A DNA stretch of 53,515 nt from Anaeromyxobacter sp. (GTDB lineage: Bacteria; Myxococcota; Myxococcia; Myxococcales; Anaeromyxobacteraceae): contig JANYBC010000098.1 in assembly GCA_025360965.1 (NCBI GenBank), positions 1 to 53,515 of the forward strand. The letters are read 5' to 3'. The position numbers and the translations under genes are program-made. The notes below the pieces were generated by a model. The model was not told the origin of the DNA and ran no database searches. It saw nothing but the letters and a program-made list of their open reading frames with translations. Below are positions 17,489-25,270 of the stretch, piece after piece. Within the stretch, counting starts at the first letter, position 1, and each line of letters opens with the position of its first letter.

Positions 17489-18091
17489 TCAATGACCGGC
17501 GTTGTGCCGTGGCGACGGTGGGCGCCCGGTCCCTCTCAGGAACTCGGCTTCCTCCTGCAGCTCGCGCCATTCCTCTGCGCTGCGCGGGTTGAGTTGCTTC
17601 ATCTCCTCCTGTTCCTCGGGAGCCAACTTCGGAAGATGCCTGACGAAGTGGACCAGCTTCCAGCTCTCCTCGGGCTTCCCCGCCCCACCCCAGCCCGGCA
17701 TTCCCGTGAGTCGAACCCCGTTCTCGATGATGTAGAAGAGCTCCCCATCGGTGAGCTCCTGCGTGGCTGGGCCGCGCATGTCGGGCGCGCGTGGGTAGAG
17801 ATTCCGGCCGAGCTCGGTCTGTCCGCTCCCGTCGTTGGCGTGGCAGCTGGCGCAGTGGTCAGCGAAGTGCGCTCTGCCCTCGGCCAGGATTCGCGGTTCG
17901 AGTGTGAGGGGGTTTCGCGCGGCGCGGGCCTCGGCCGGGATGAGGAGGCTCCGGAGCCGTCGTGCCACCACCTCCTCGGCGGTGCTGGGAACGGACCTGG
18001 CGGAGATCCCGCCACGTAGGAACAGGACGAGCGGCACGGCCGCCATGACCGTGACCAGGAGAATGATGCCGATCGACCACCGATTCCTCAC
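17489..18091 (-). CDS. Membrane-anchored mono-haem cytochrome c
   Basis: A 200-residue protein with an N-terminal membrane anchor (IGIILLVTVMAAVPLVLFL), a single haem-binding motif CASCH and a downstream Met ligand candidate (TGMPGWGG). This is the class I cytochrome c pattern seen in periplasmic electron carriers. I place the start at GTG 18091, five bases after GGAGG, rather than GTG 18097, which overlaps the ribosome site. The C-terminal peptide PRSAEEWRELQEEAE is duplicated as a fragment at 12171-12216. It is divergent from the cupredoxin gene at 18337. Such cytochromes often accept electrons from periplasmic copper proteins, which would fit this block. Confidence 0.88.
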   Translation of the reverse strand: MRNRWSIGIILLVTVMAAVPLVLFLRGGISARSVPSTAEEVVARRLRSLLIPAEARAARNPLTLEPRILAEGRAHFADHCASCHANDGSGQTELGRNLYPRAPDMRGPATQELTDGELFYIIENGVRLTGMPGWGGAGKPEESWKLVHFVRHLPKLAPEEQEEMKQLNPRSAEEWRELQEEAEFLRGTGRPPSPRHNAGH

Positions 18092-18225
18092 GTACACCTC
18101 CGAGACGCATCTCCTCCGCTGTCAGTAGTGTTTAGCGCCTGCCTTCGCAAGGCGCCGAAGGCGATTCCCGCGTGATGGATCTGGTCACACTGTGGCCGGC
18201 TTCGACCCCCTGCCCTCCCCTGAAC

Positions 18226-18241
18226 TGTCGGTATCACGACA
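18226..18241. promoter_or_regulatory. Perfect inverted repeat upstream of the cupredoxin promoter
   Basis: TGTCGGTATCACGACA is a 5-6-5 inverted repeat about 20 bp upstream of the sigma54-like site at 18260. It may be an operator; it does not resemble the GGTAC boxes at 11382-11421. Apart from this repeat and that promoter, the divergent gap 18092-18336 shows nothing. Confidence 0.3.
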
Positions 18242-18259
18242 ATTTGGCCAGGGATGGCT

Positions 18260-18274
18260 CGGCACGCCTTGTGC
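18260..18274 (+). promoter_or_regulatory. Sigma54-like promoter of the cupredoxin genes
   Basis: CGGCACGCCTTGTGC keeps the exact -24 CGGCACG seen at 11328 and 11569, with GG-N10-GC spacing and a -12 of GTGC. The start point would be about 50 nt before ATG 18337. Confidence 0.6.
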
Positions 18275-18336
18275 TGGGAACTATGCGACGGCCGTGCCTC
18301 GACCAAGAGGCTCCCCGCTCCATGGAGACATAGGAC

Positions 18337-18753
18337 ATGCACTCGAACTCCCTCGCCCTGGCCATCGCCGCGCTCACCCTCACCGCGCTGCCCGTGGCCT
18401 CGCTCGCCGGTTGCGGAAACCACAAGAATCACCAAGAGGCTGGCGACCACGGCGTCCAGCCCGCCGCCTCGACTGCGGTCCAGACGCCTGGGCAGGCCAT
18501 CGAGATCTCTGTGACCGGTGACGGCTTCGTCCCAGCCAACATCAAGGTCAAGAAGGGGCAGGTGGTGCGCCTCGTCGTCACCCGCAAAACCGACCGGACT
18601 TGCGCCACCGAGATCGTCATCCGAGACCAGGGGATCAACCAGAAGCTGCCGCTCAACCAACCGGTCACGATCGAGTTCACGCCCAGCAAGAGCGGCCAGC
18701 TCCGCTACGCCTGTGGCATGGACATGGTCTCTGGCGTGATCGTCGTCGAATAG
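18337..18753 (+). CDS. Cupredoxin-domain lipoprotein
   Basis: A 138-residue lipoprotein (lipobox SLAGC, then a His/Asn-rich linker NHKNHQEAGDH) with one cupredoxin-like domain. Residues 55-138 give the family pattern: ISVTGDGFVPANIKVKKGQ, then RTCATEIVI, then a C-terminal YACGMDMVSG that supplies Cys/Met ligand candidates. Domains of this type accompany copper P-type ATPases and are thought to bind copper in the periplasm. It is followed 74 nt later by a paralogue, and a sigma54-like promoter lies just upstream. Confidence 0.82.
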   Translation: MHSNSLALAIAALTLTALPVASLAGCGNHKNHQEAGDHGVQPAASTAVQTPGQAIEISVTGDGFVPANIKVKKGQVVRLVVTRKTDRTCATEIVIRDQGINQKLPLNQPVTIEFTPSKSGQLRYACGMDMVSGVIVVE

Positions 18754-18827
18754 GACCTTTCTCTACGGCACGGCGACGGCCCAAGCAGGCCCTCCTCGCG
18801 CCTCGCAATCGGCGACATGGAGGCACC

Positions 18828-19271
18828 ATGCAGATCTACCTGATCCCCCTTGCTGCGGGCTTGGTTCTTGCGGCCGCGCCGACCCAGGCGCAACACGCCG
18901 GCCACGGTGGCGGCGACTCGAGGCCCCAGGCCGAACAAGCGCACCAAGCTCCCGCCCGGGAAAAGACTCCGACACTCTCGCTTCCCACCGGGCCCAGGCA
19001 GGTGCAGGTCTCCATCGGGGAGGCCGGGTTTGACCCCAAAGAGATCCACGCGAACGCTGGCGACTCCGTGACCCTGCGCATCACGCGCGTCACCGATAAT
19101 ACCTGCGCCAAGGAGGTCAACTTCTCCGGGCGCGGAGTGCAGGTGGCTGTGCCCCTCGGGCAAGAGCTGAAGATCACCATCGACGTAAACGAGCCCGGAG
19201 TAGTCCGCTTCGGCTGTTTGAGCGGCGCGGACGGCGCCGTGATCAAGGTCGCCGAGATCGCGCGGCGCTGA
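18828..19271 (+). CDS. Secreted cupredoxin-like protein, paralogue of the previous gene
   Basis: A 147-residue protein with a cleavable signal peptide (LIPLAAGLVLAAAPTQAQ), a His-rich linker (HAGHGGGDSRPQAEQAH) and a cupredoxin-like domain with the same layout as its neighbour (VSIGEAGFDPKEIHANAGD ... NTCAKEVNFSG). The C-terminal ligand loop reads FGCLSGADGA, so the Met of the neighbour's CGMDM is missing; its metal site must differ or be weakened. ATG 18828 follows GGAGG. Probably co-transcribed with 18337-18753. Confidence 0.78.
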   Translation: MQIYLIPLAAGLVLAAAPTQAQHAGHGGGDSRPQAEQAHQAPAREKTPTLSLPTGPRQVQVSIGEAGFDPKEIHANAGDSVTLRITRVTDNTCAKEVNFSGRGVQVAVPLGQELKITIDVNEPGVVRFGCLSGADGAVIKVAEIARR

Positions 19272-19440
19272 ACCGACCCGTTGCATGGGCCGGCTTCCCT
19301 CTTCCACGAACCACGCCGCACTTGCCGTGACCGGACTCATCACGATGTGACAGGCGTGGGTGCGCACGGCCCCCGCTCGATGCCGGCCTCCAGCCGTTCT
19401 CTGATGGCCGTCACGGCCTCCGGGGCGCGCCTCCGTTAAC

Positions 19441-19492
19441 GCGGATAATCCTCTGTTGTCCGCTTGACAAGACACACGTCCGTGATGCAGGA
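19441..19492 (+). promoter_or_regulatory. Inverted-repeat operator and -35 box of the sulfur operon
   Basis: GCGGATAA-N7-TTGTCCGC (19441-19463) is an 8-7-8 inverted repeat with one mismatch. It abuts a perfect TTGACA (19464-19469). A poor -10 candidate (CAGGAT) lies 18 nt further on. The next gene starts at 19705. The arrangement looks like a regulated sigma70 promoter; the regulator is unknown and not encoded here. The rest of the 19272-19704 gap shows nothing I can name. Confidence 0.5.
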
Positions 19493-19704
19493 TGCTTCTC
19501 GTGATCCTCGCAGCCTCGACATCGCGCCCCAGTCACCCCGGCCCGCACCGTGGCCGCCCTGGGACCTGCTGTTGTCGTAGGCCGGCGTCGCCAGCGCACG
19601 CGCGCGGCTGATCCGCCGGCAGCCTCACCCCCCACCGATGAGTCGAGCGCTGGCCCGCCGGGTTGCCGGACAGCGCTCCTTTCGCGCAGCCCACTGGAGT
19701 CGCA

Positions 19705-20019
19705 ATGAGCGAACAGATCCAGCAGGCCATCCAGACGTTGACACGGGTCGTGGGCGAGAAGCCCGCGGCCGCCAAGGCCGTGTTCCGCGCCTCGACCATC
19801 TCCACGGCCGACGCCTTCACGACGGACACGGTTCCGGCCGGCTTCGAGCGAGTCACCTTCGCGACCCGCGTGACCTCATCCGAGCCCGAGGAGAAGATCG
19901 CGGCGCTGGCGAGGGCGGTCGAGCAGCACTGCCCGGTCCTCGACATCCTCCGCAGGCCCATCGAGGTCTCCGGCGCCTTCCTGCACGTCACGCCTGACGC
20001 CGCCCGCGACGCAGCCTGA
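19705..20019 (+). CDS. Half-length OsmC-like protein
   Basis: A 104-residue protein whose C-terminal 60 residues match the second half of OsmC/Ohr family proteins (VPAGFERVTFATRVTSSEPEEKIAALARAVEQHCPVLD), including the Cys of the active-site helix. The first half of the fold, with the other catalytic Cys, is replaced by a short N-terminal segment (IQQAIQTLTRVVGEKPAAA), and this is the only Cys. CTGGAG precedes ATG 19705. It starts the operon with the exporter, CysG and the reductase. A role in thiol or persulfide handling is plausible from context, but a peroxidase lacking the second Cys would be unusual. Confidence 0.65.
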   Translation: MSEQIQQAIQTLTRVVGEKPAAAKAVFRASTISTADAFTTDTVPAGFERVTFATRVTSSEPEEKIAALARAVEQHCPVLDILRRPIEVSGAFLHVTPDAARDAA

Positions 20020-20026
20020 GGACGTC

Positions 20027-21367
20027 ATGGCCACCTCATCCAACGCCGCCATCCCCCCCTGGCACCGACGCGAGGACACCTGGGCCGTCTTCATCGCGCT
20101 CGGGCTGGTGCTCGGCGTCACCCTCGCCTTCTTCCTTGGAGGCGGCCGCGCCGTGTCGGCGACCGCGCTCTCGATCCCGACCTGGTCGGAGGGTCACAAG
20201 CTGGTCGGCGCCCTGTCGGCGAACCCGTTCGCGCCGCTGGCGCTGTTCGGCCTCTTCCTGGCCGCCTTCTCCGGCGCCGCACTGGTCCTCGGCTGGAACG
20301 CCGCCAGGTACGCGGCCGGATTCGGCCTCCTCTTCGCCTTCTCCATCCTGGTGACGGCGCTCGGCTCGAACGCCTTCCTCAAGCAGTGGCAGCTCGAGAC
20401 ACCGCTGCTGGCCCTGGCCGTCGGCATCCTGCTCGGCAACACCGTGAAGCTGCCCGGCTGGTTCCAGTCGGCGCTCCGCACCGAGTTCTACGTGAAGGTC
20501 GGCATCGTCCTGATGGGCGCCACCTTGCCCTTCTCGATCATCCTGCAGGCCGGGCCGCTGGCCATCGCCCAGGCCACCATCGTCGCGGTCACCACCTTCG
20601 TGGCCATCTACTTCGCGGCGACGCGACTCTTCGGGCTCGACCCCCGCTTCGGCGCCACCCTCGGCGCCGGCGGCTCCATCTGCGGGGTGTCGGCGGCCAT
20701 CGCCATCGGCGGCGCCTGCCGGGCCGAGAAGAGCCACGTCTCCGTCGCCATCTCGATGGTCATCCTCTGGGCGGTGGCGATGATCTTCGCCCTGCCCTAT
20801 GCCTCGCGCCTGCTCGGCCTGGCACCCGGCGTGGCTGGCGCCTGGATCGGGACCTCCGAGTTCGCCGACGCCGCCGGCTTCGCGGCCGCGGGCACCATCG
20901 GCGATGAGCGCGCCATCAAGACCTTCACCCTCATGAAGGTGGTGGGACGCGACATGTTCGTCGGCGTCTGGGCCGTGGTGGTGGCCTACCTCTCTGTCAC
21001 GCGATGGGACCGTGGGAACGCGGGCGCTGCCGAGAAGGTCGGGCTCGGCGAGATCTGGCGCCGCTTCCCCCGCTTCATCCTCGGGTTCCTCGCCGCCTCC
21101 CTGTTCGTCACCGTGGTCCTCGCCTCCATCGACTCGACCAGCGGCACGCAGTACGCCAAGGAGGCGATCGGGCCGCTCAAGACGCTCCGCGGCTGGGCCT
21201 TCACCTGGACCTTTCTCTCGATCGGCTTCACCACCCGCTTCCGCGAGCTCACCCGCTTCGGCTGGCGGCCCTTCGCCGCCTTCACGGTGGGGGTGCTCGT
21301 CAACGTGCCGCTCGGCTACTGGCTCTCGACCTCGGTGTTCGAGAGCTACTGGTTGGCGGTGAAGTGA
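20027..21367 (+). CDS. YeiH/UPF0324 family putative sulfate (sulfite) exporter
   Basis: A 446-residue inner-membrane protein with about eleven helices and the family signature around GAGGSICGVSAAIAIGGACRAEKS (quoted in part: GGSICGVSAAIAIGG). It is followed by VSVAISMVILWAVAMIFALP and the characteristic GTSEFADAAGFAAAGTIGDE region. Its length is about 100 residues above E. coli YeiH because of an extended N-terminus. It lies 7 nt after the OsmC-like gene and overlaps the next gene by 4 nt. Family members are called sulfate exporters mainly from gene context; here it would balance sulfite or sulfate around the reductase. Confidence 0.85.
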   Translation: MATSSNAAIPPWHRREDTWAVFIALGLVLGVTLAFFLGGGRAVSATALSIPTWSEGHKLVGALSANPFAPLALFGLFLAAFSGAALVLGWNAARYAAGFGLLFAFSILVTALGSNAFLKQWQLETPLLALAVGILLGNTVKLPGWFQSALRTEFYVKVGIVLMGATLPFSIILQAGPLAIAQATIVAVTTFVAIYFAATRLFGLDPRFGATLGAGGSICGVSAAIAIGGACRAEKSHVSVAISMVILWAVAMIFALPYASRLLGLAPGVAGAWIGTSEFADAAGFAAAGTIGDERAIKTFTLMKVVGRDMFVGVWAVVVAYLSVTRWDRGNAGAAEKVGLGEIWRRFPRFILGFLAASLFVTVVLASIDSTSGTQYAKEAIGPLKTLRGWAFTWTFLSIGFTTRFRELTRFGWRPFAAFTVGVLVNVPLGYWLSTSVFESYWLAVK

Positions 21368-21609
21368 GGCGCGCCGTGGTCGATCACCTCACCCGCATCT
21401 TCGTCGACGCCGAGGGCGACCGCGCCAGTGACCTGGCGGGCGCCCTGGCGCTGCGCGGCTTCACCGTGGCCACGACGAGCGGGCGCCTCGTCGCCGACTC
21501 CACCACGGTCGAGGCTGGGGAGGCCAAGGGCCACCTCCGCTCGCTCGGCTATGCCGATCGGGAGTACCGGGTCCACGTGGAGTACGCCCGGCGATGGGGG
21601 TTCCTGTGA
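21364..21609 (+). CDS. 81-residue protein of unknown function in the sulfur operon
   Basis: A small soluble alpha/beta-looking protein (DHLTRIFVDAEGDRASDLAG ... LRSLGYADREYRVHVEYARR). GTG 21364 overlaps the exporter stop by 4 nt, and its own stop overlaps GTG 21606 of cysG in the same way, so it is translationally locked between two sulfur genes. I recognise no family. Its placement suggests a small accessory factor for sirohaem or sulfite metabolism. Confidence 0.65.
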   Translation: MRRAVVDHLTRIFVDAEGDRASDLAGALALRGFTVATTSGRLVADSTTVEAGEAKGHLRSLGYADREYRVHVEYARRWGFL

Positions 21610-22979
21610 CCGCGACTCTCCTTCCCCTCTTCGTCAAGCTGGACGGCCGCAGCGCCGTGGTGGTGGGCGGCGGGGCCATGGCGACGCTGCGCGTCCGGCA
21701 ACTGGTCGAGGCCGGAGCGCGCGTGAAGGTGATCGCACCAGAGATCCGGGACGAGGTGGCCTCCCTGGCGGCGGAGGCGCACCGTCGTCCGTTCCGGGAG
21801 GAGGACCTGGATGGGGCCTGGTTGGCGGTCGCCGCCGCCACGCCCGAGGTGAACCGTGCCGTGGCTCGCGCCGCCGAAGCGCGGCGGATCTTCGTGAACG
21901 CCGTCGACGATCCCGGGCGGGCGACCGCTTACACCGGGGGCGTGGTCCGGCGGGGCGCCGTGACCGTGGCCATCTCGACCGGCGGACGGGCCCCGGCGCT
22001 GACCGGGCTGCTCCGTGAGGCGCTCGACGCCCTCCTCCCCGCCCGGCTCCAGGACTGGGTGACGGCGGCCGAGGTCGAACGGCCCAGGTGGAAGCGCGAT
22101 GCGGTGGCGCTCCCTGAGCGCCGGCCGCTCCTGCTCAGGAAGCTGAACCAGCTCTACGCGAACCAGTCGCCGCCCCAGGGGGAGCCCCGAGTGCCGCCCG
22201 GAGTCGTTTCCCTGGTAGGCGCCGGCCCAGGCGACGCCGCGCTGCTCACCCGCCGTGCTGCCGAACGCCTCCGCTACGCCGACGTCGTCTACTACGACGC
22301 CTTGGTTCACCCCGAGGTCCTGGACCTCGCGCCCACGGCGCACCGGTTCTTCGTCGGGAAGCGTGCGGGCAAGCCGAGCCTCTCGCAGCGCACCATCGAG
22401 GGGCTGCTGGTCCGTGCCGCCCGGCGCGGCCTGCGTGTCGTCCGGCTCAAGTGCGGTGACCCGTTCGTCTTTGGCCGCGGTGGCGAGGAGGCCCTGGCGC
22501 TGACCGAGGCGGGCGTCCCGTTCGAGGTGGTGCCCGGCGTCTCGGCCGCCATCGCCGGGCCGGGGCTTGCCGGCATCCCGGTGACGCACCGCGGGCTGGC
22601 CGCCGGGTTCGCGGTCGTCTCGGGCCACGGCGAGACCTCGTATGGTCCCATCCTCGACGGCCTCTCACCCGGCTCCCTCTCGGTGGTCGTCCTCATGGGG
22701 CTCGGCGAGCGAGGTCGCATCGCCGAGCGGCTCCTGGCTCGCGGCTGGTCAAGCCAGACCCCTGCCGCAATCGTCCTGGGAGCCTCGACCGCAGAGGCCT
22801 TCACCTGGCGCGGCCTCCTCGGCGAGCTCGGCGAGGCGTCCCCTCCACCGGGTCGATCTCACCTCCCCGGAACCATCGTGATCGGCGCCGTCGCAGCCCT
22901 CTCCCTCGCCTCCCTCGACTCCCTCGACTCGCGGCCCAAAGTCCCGGACGCGGTCCGCGACGTCGCCCGCACCGCTTGA
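21606..22979 (+). CDS. cysG: Sirohaem synthase CysG (dehydrogenase/ferrochelatase plus methyltransferase fusion)
   Basis: The enzyme makes sirohaem from uroporphyrinogen III. The N-terminal part (~1-195) is the precorrin-2 dehydrogenase/ferrochelatase with the NAD motif VVVGGGAMATLRVRQL and FVNAVDDP. From ~197 the C-terminal part is the SAM-dependent methyltransferase with VSLVGAGPGDAALLT, DVVYYDALV, RLKCGDPFVFGRGGEE and GIPVTHRG. I favour GTG 21606, which overlaps the previous stop by 4 nt; ATG 21594 is an alternative that adds four residues. The product sirohaem is the cofactor of the reductase encoded next. Confidence 0.93.
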   Translation: MTATLLPLFVKLDGRSAVVVGGGAMATLRVRQLVEAGARVKVIAPEIRDEVASLAAEAHRRPFREEDLDGAWLAVAAATPEVNRAVARAAEARRIFVNAVDDPGRATAYTGGVVRRGAVTVAISTGGRAPALTGLLREALDALLPARLQDWVTAAEVERPRWKRDAVALPERRPLLLRKLNQLYANQSPPQGEPRVPPGVVSLVGAGPGDAALLTRRAAERLRYADVVYYDALVHPEVLDLAPTAHRFFVGKRAGKPSLSQRTIEGLLVRAARRGLRVVRLKCGDPFVFGRGGEEALALTEAGVPFEVVPGVSAAIAGPGLAGIPVTHRGLAAGFAVVSGHGETSYGPILDGLSPGSLSVVVLMGLGERGRIAERLLARGWSSQTPAAIVLGASTAEAFTWRGLLGELGEASPPPGRSHLPGTIVIGAVAALSLASLDSLDSRPKVPDAVRDVARTA

Positions 22980-22989
22980 AAGGCCCGAC

Positions 22990-24678
22990 GTGACCTCCTC
23001 CAGCGCAGCCGAACCCCGCCCGCCCGCCACCTTCGCGGATGCCGCCGAGATCACCGCCTTCGCCGAGACCCTGGCGCGCTTCGAGCGTGGTGAGATCGAC
23101 GCCGAGGCCTGGCGCGCCTACCGGGTGGCTCGCGGCGCCTACGGACAGCGCCAGGACGGCGTCCACATGCTGCGCGTCAAGGTTCCCCAGGGCGCCGCTT
23201 CATCGAGCCAGCTCCGCGCCCTGGCCGAGGTGGCCCGGCGCTTCTCGGGTGGCGGCCTCCACGTCACCACCCGCCAGAACGTCCAGCTCTACTTCGTGAA
23301 ACCTGCCGACCTCGAGCCGGCGATGCGCCAGCTCGCCGAGGCCGGACTGACGACCTCTGGCTCGGGGGGCAACACGGTGAGGAACGTGGTGGCTTGCCCG
23401 TACGCTGGGGTGGCGAAGGACGAGCTCTTCGACGTCACGCCATACGCCGAGGCCTTCACCCGCCACTTCCTCCGGCACCCGCTCGGGCAGTCCCTGCCGC
23501 GCAAGTTCAAGGTCGCCTTCGAGGGCTGTGGGGAGGACCACGTCGGCACCGCCATCCAGGACCTCGGGTTCCGGGCGCGGCTGCGCGGCGAGGGCCCGAC
23601 CTCCGCCCGGGGGTTCGCCGTCACCGTCGCGGGTGGCACCTCGACCCTCTGCACCTCCGGGGCCTTGCTCCTGGAGTTCCTCCCGGCCGGAGAGATCCTC
23701 GCGGTGGGGGAGGCGGTGGTCCGGGTGTTCCACGCCCACGGCGACCGCGTGAACCGGCAGCGAAACCGGCTCAAGTTCCTGGTCCGGTCACTCGGCTTCG
23801 AGGCCTTCCGTGAACTGGTGCTGGCGGAGCTCGAGCGGATACGCAACGAGGGCGCGCCACGCCTCCCATTCGACCCGGAGAAGACGATCGTCGAGCTGGC
23901 CCCGGCTTCACGACCCTCGACGGCGCCTCCCGCAGGCGCGCGAGAGACTTTTGCAGCCACCAACACAAGGCCCCAGCGGCAGGCCGGGTACTCCACCGTC
24001 GTTATCTCCCTTCCCCAGGGCGACGCAACGGGCGCGCAGTTCGAGGGGATGGCCTGGCTTGCGAAGGCTTACGGCGATGGCGCCGTCCGGTTCACGGGCG
24101 GCGGCCACCTCCTCATGCGGTGGATCAGGAATGGCGACCTGCCCGCGCTCCATGCGCGCCTGGCCGCTGCGGGGCTCGGGCGTGACGGGGCGGGAAGCGC
24201 CGCCGATGTCCTGGTTTGCCCGGGCGCCGAGGTGTGCCGCCTCGCCGTGACCGAGACCCGTGAGCCCGCCCGCCTCATCGAGGAGGAGGTCCGGCGCACG
24301 CTGGCCCCCCCTGGCCTGGAGGCGAGGCTCCCGGTACGCATGTCAGGCTGCCCGAACGGCTGCAGCCAGCACCACGTCGCCGCCATCGGCCTCCAGGGCA
24401 GCATCCGCAAGGCCGGTGGCGAGCCCACGCCGCACTACCTGGTGCTGCTTGGGGGCTACGTCCACGATGGCGGGGCGGTCTTCGGCCAGGCCGCGGCCAC
24501 GATCCCGGCCGGCCTCGCCCCTGCCGTCGTGGCTCGCCTGGCGAGCCTGTACCTCGAGGAGCGCCTCGACGGCGAGAGCGCAGGTGCCTACCTGGCCCGG
24601 GAGTTCGACCGGGCCAGCCAGGCCGTCGCAGAACTGTGCCAGCCAGGAAGTCGTCCGCCCGAACGCCGTAGCGCTTGA
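22990..24678 (+). CDS. Sirohaem/4Fe-4S nitrite or sulfite reductase
   Basis: A 562-residue six-electron reductase of the NirA/CysI hemoprotein family. It has two ferredoxin-like repeat halves, the substrate-side motif GGGLHVTTRQNVQLYFV and the second-half equivalent VRFTGGGHLLMRW. The coupled sirohaem/cluster ligands are Cys410-X5-Cys416 (CPGAEVC) and Cys454-X3-Cys458 (CPNGC). GTG 22990 begins 10 nt after cysG. Sequence alone does not separate sulfite from nitrite as substrate; the YeiH-type exporter and absence of nitrate genes favour sulfite. Electron donor (ferredoxin) is not encoded nearby. Confidence 0.9.
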   Translation: MTSSSAAEPRPPATFADAAEITAFAETLARFERGEIDAEAWRAYRVARGAYGQRQDGVHMLRVKVPQGAASSSQLRALAEVARRFSGGGLHVTTRQNVQLYFVKPADLEPAMRQLAEAGLTTSGSGGNTVRNVVACPYAGVAKDELFDVTPYAEAFTRHFLRHPLGQSLPRKFKVAFEGCGEDHVGTAIQDLGFRARLRGEGPTSARGFAVTVAGGTSTLCTSGALLLEFLPAGEILAVGEAVVRVFHAHGDRVNRQRNRLKFLVRSLGFEAFRELVLAELERIRNEGAPRLPFDPEKTIVELAPASRPSTAPPAGARETFAATNTRPQRQAGYSTVVISLPQGDATGAQFEGMAWLAKAYGDGAVRFTGGGHLLMRWIRNGDLPALHARLAAAGLGRDGAGSAADVLVCPGAEVCRLAVTETREPARLIEEEVRRTLAPPGLEARLPVRMSGCPNGCSQHHVAAIGLQGSIRKAGGEPTPHYLVLLGGYVHDGGAVFGQAAATIPAGLAPAVVARLASLYLEERLDGESAGAYLAREFDRASQAVAELCQPGSRPPERRSA

Positions 24679-24702
24679 CACGTCGTCAACAAGCTCCGGG
24701 GA

Positions 24703-24785
24703 GGCACAGCTTCCTCTTGACCGTCACGGTCTCCGACGCGGCCAGCTCCTCGAAGGCGATCGCCACCAAGCTCAACGTGCGTTAG
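24703..24785 (+). pseudogene. C-terminal remnant of an Ig/cadherin-like repeat protein
   Basis: A frame with no start encodes HSFLLTVTVSDAASSS then KAIATKLNVR and a stop, the pattern of the last strands of an He_PIG/Ig-like repeat. Nothing upstream continues it, so it looks like a leftover gene end. In the rest of 24679-24948 I see only the 28-bp repeat. Confidence 0.3.
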
Positions 24786-24899
24786 GGCAAGCGGTATGAA
24801 TCACGGAGAGCGGATGCCACTCCGGGTGAATTGGACGCGTGCGTCCATCCAGATCTCGAGCCGCTGCCCCAGCCGAGGTCGGCCCGGGCCCTGGCCAAG

Positions 24900-24927
24900 C
24901 TGCGGTGGTGGCGTTCATGGGGCTCCG
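24900..24927. repeat. 28-bp exact direct repeat, copy 2
   Basis: Identical to 5906-5933. On the minus strand it reads as GGAGCCCC followed by ATG-AAC-GCC-ACC-ACC-GCA, an orphan ribosome site and gene start with no dehydrogenase behind it (the frame ends after about 49 codons). Confidence 0.85.
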
Positions 24928-24948
24928 ATCGCACGAACCAGGGTCGAG

Positions 24949-25270
24949 CTACCGGGGCGCGCCCTCGTCTCCGACCGGCCGGGACAGCCGCTCCAGCAGC
25001 GCCGCCATCCCCGCCTTGTCCAGCCGGCGCTCGGCGATGGCGATCATGGCGTCGTAGAGGCTGATTCTCGGCGATGTGGAAGGCGTAGGCACCGGCCATC
25101 GCGAAGAGCGACTCGTGGACAAACCGCCCGCCGAAGGTCGCTCTGGGCGTGGCGATTGCGGACTCCAGCAGCCCCTGGTCGCGCAGGCCGTCGCCGCCCC
25201 CGAACCGGGCGAGCTGCTCCCGGTGGATGAGGAGCACGTCCTCAAGGTCGAGGAAATCCGGGTCGTTCAC
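24949..25270 (-). pseudogene. Doc-type toxin gene with the Fic catalytic motif deleted
   Basis: GTG 25270 opens a Doc-like protein (FLDLEDVLLIHREQLARFGG, GLLESAIATPRATFGG, SLFAMAGAYAFHIAEN), true to the family up to Ala-Glu-Asn. The next residues should be His-Pro-Phe-x-Asp-Gly-Asn-Lys-Arg-Thr, the Fic active site. Instead the frame shifts at about 25058-25066 straight into the family's C-terminal end in another frame (LYDAMIAIAERRLDKAGMAALL). Some 30-40 codons are therefore missing, and the kinase-type AMP/phosphate transfer chemistry of Doc must be lost. The start overlaps the antitoxin stop by 4 nt, the usual arrangement in toxin-antitoxin operons. Confidence 0.8.
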
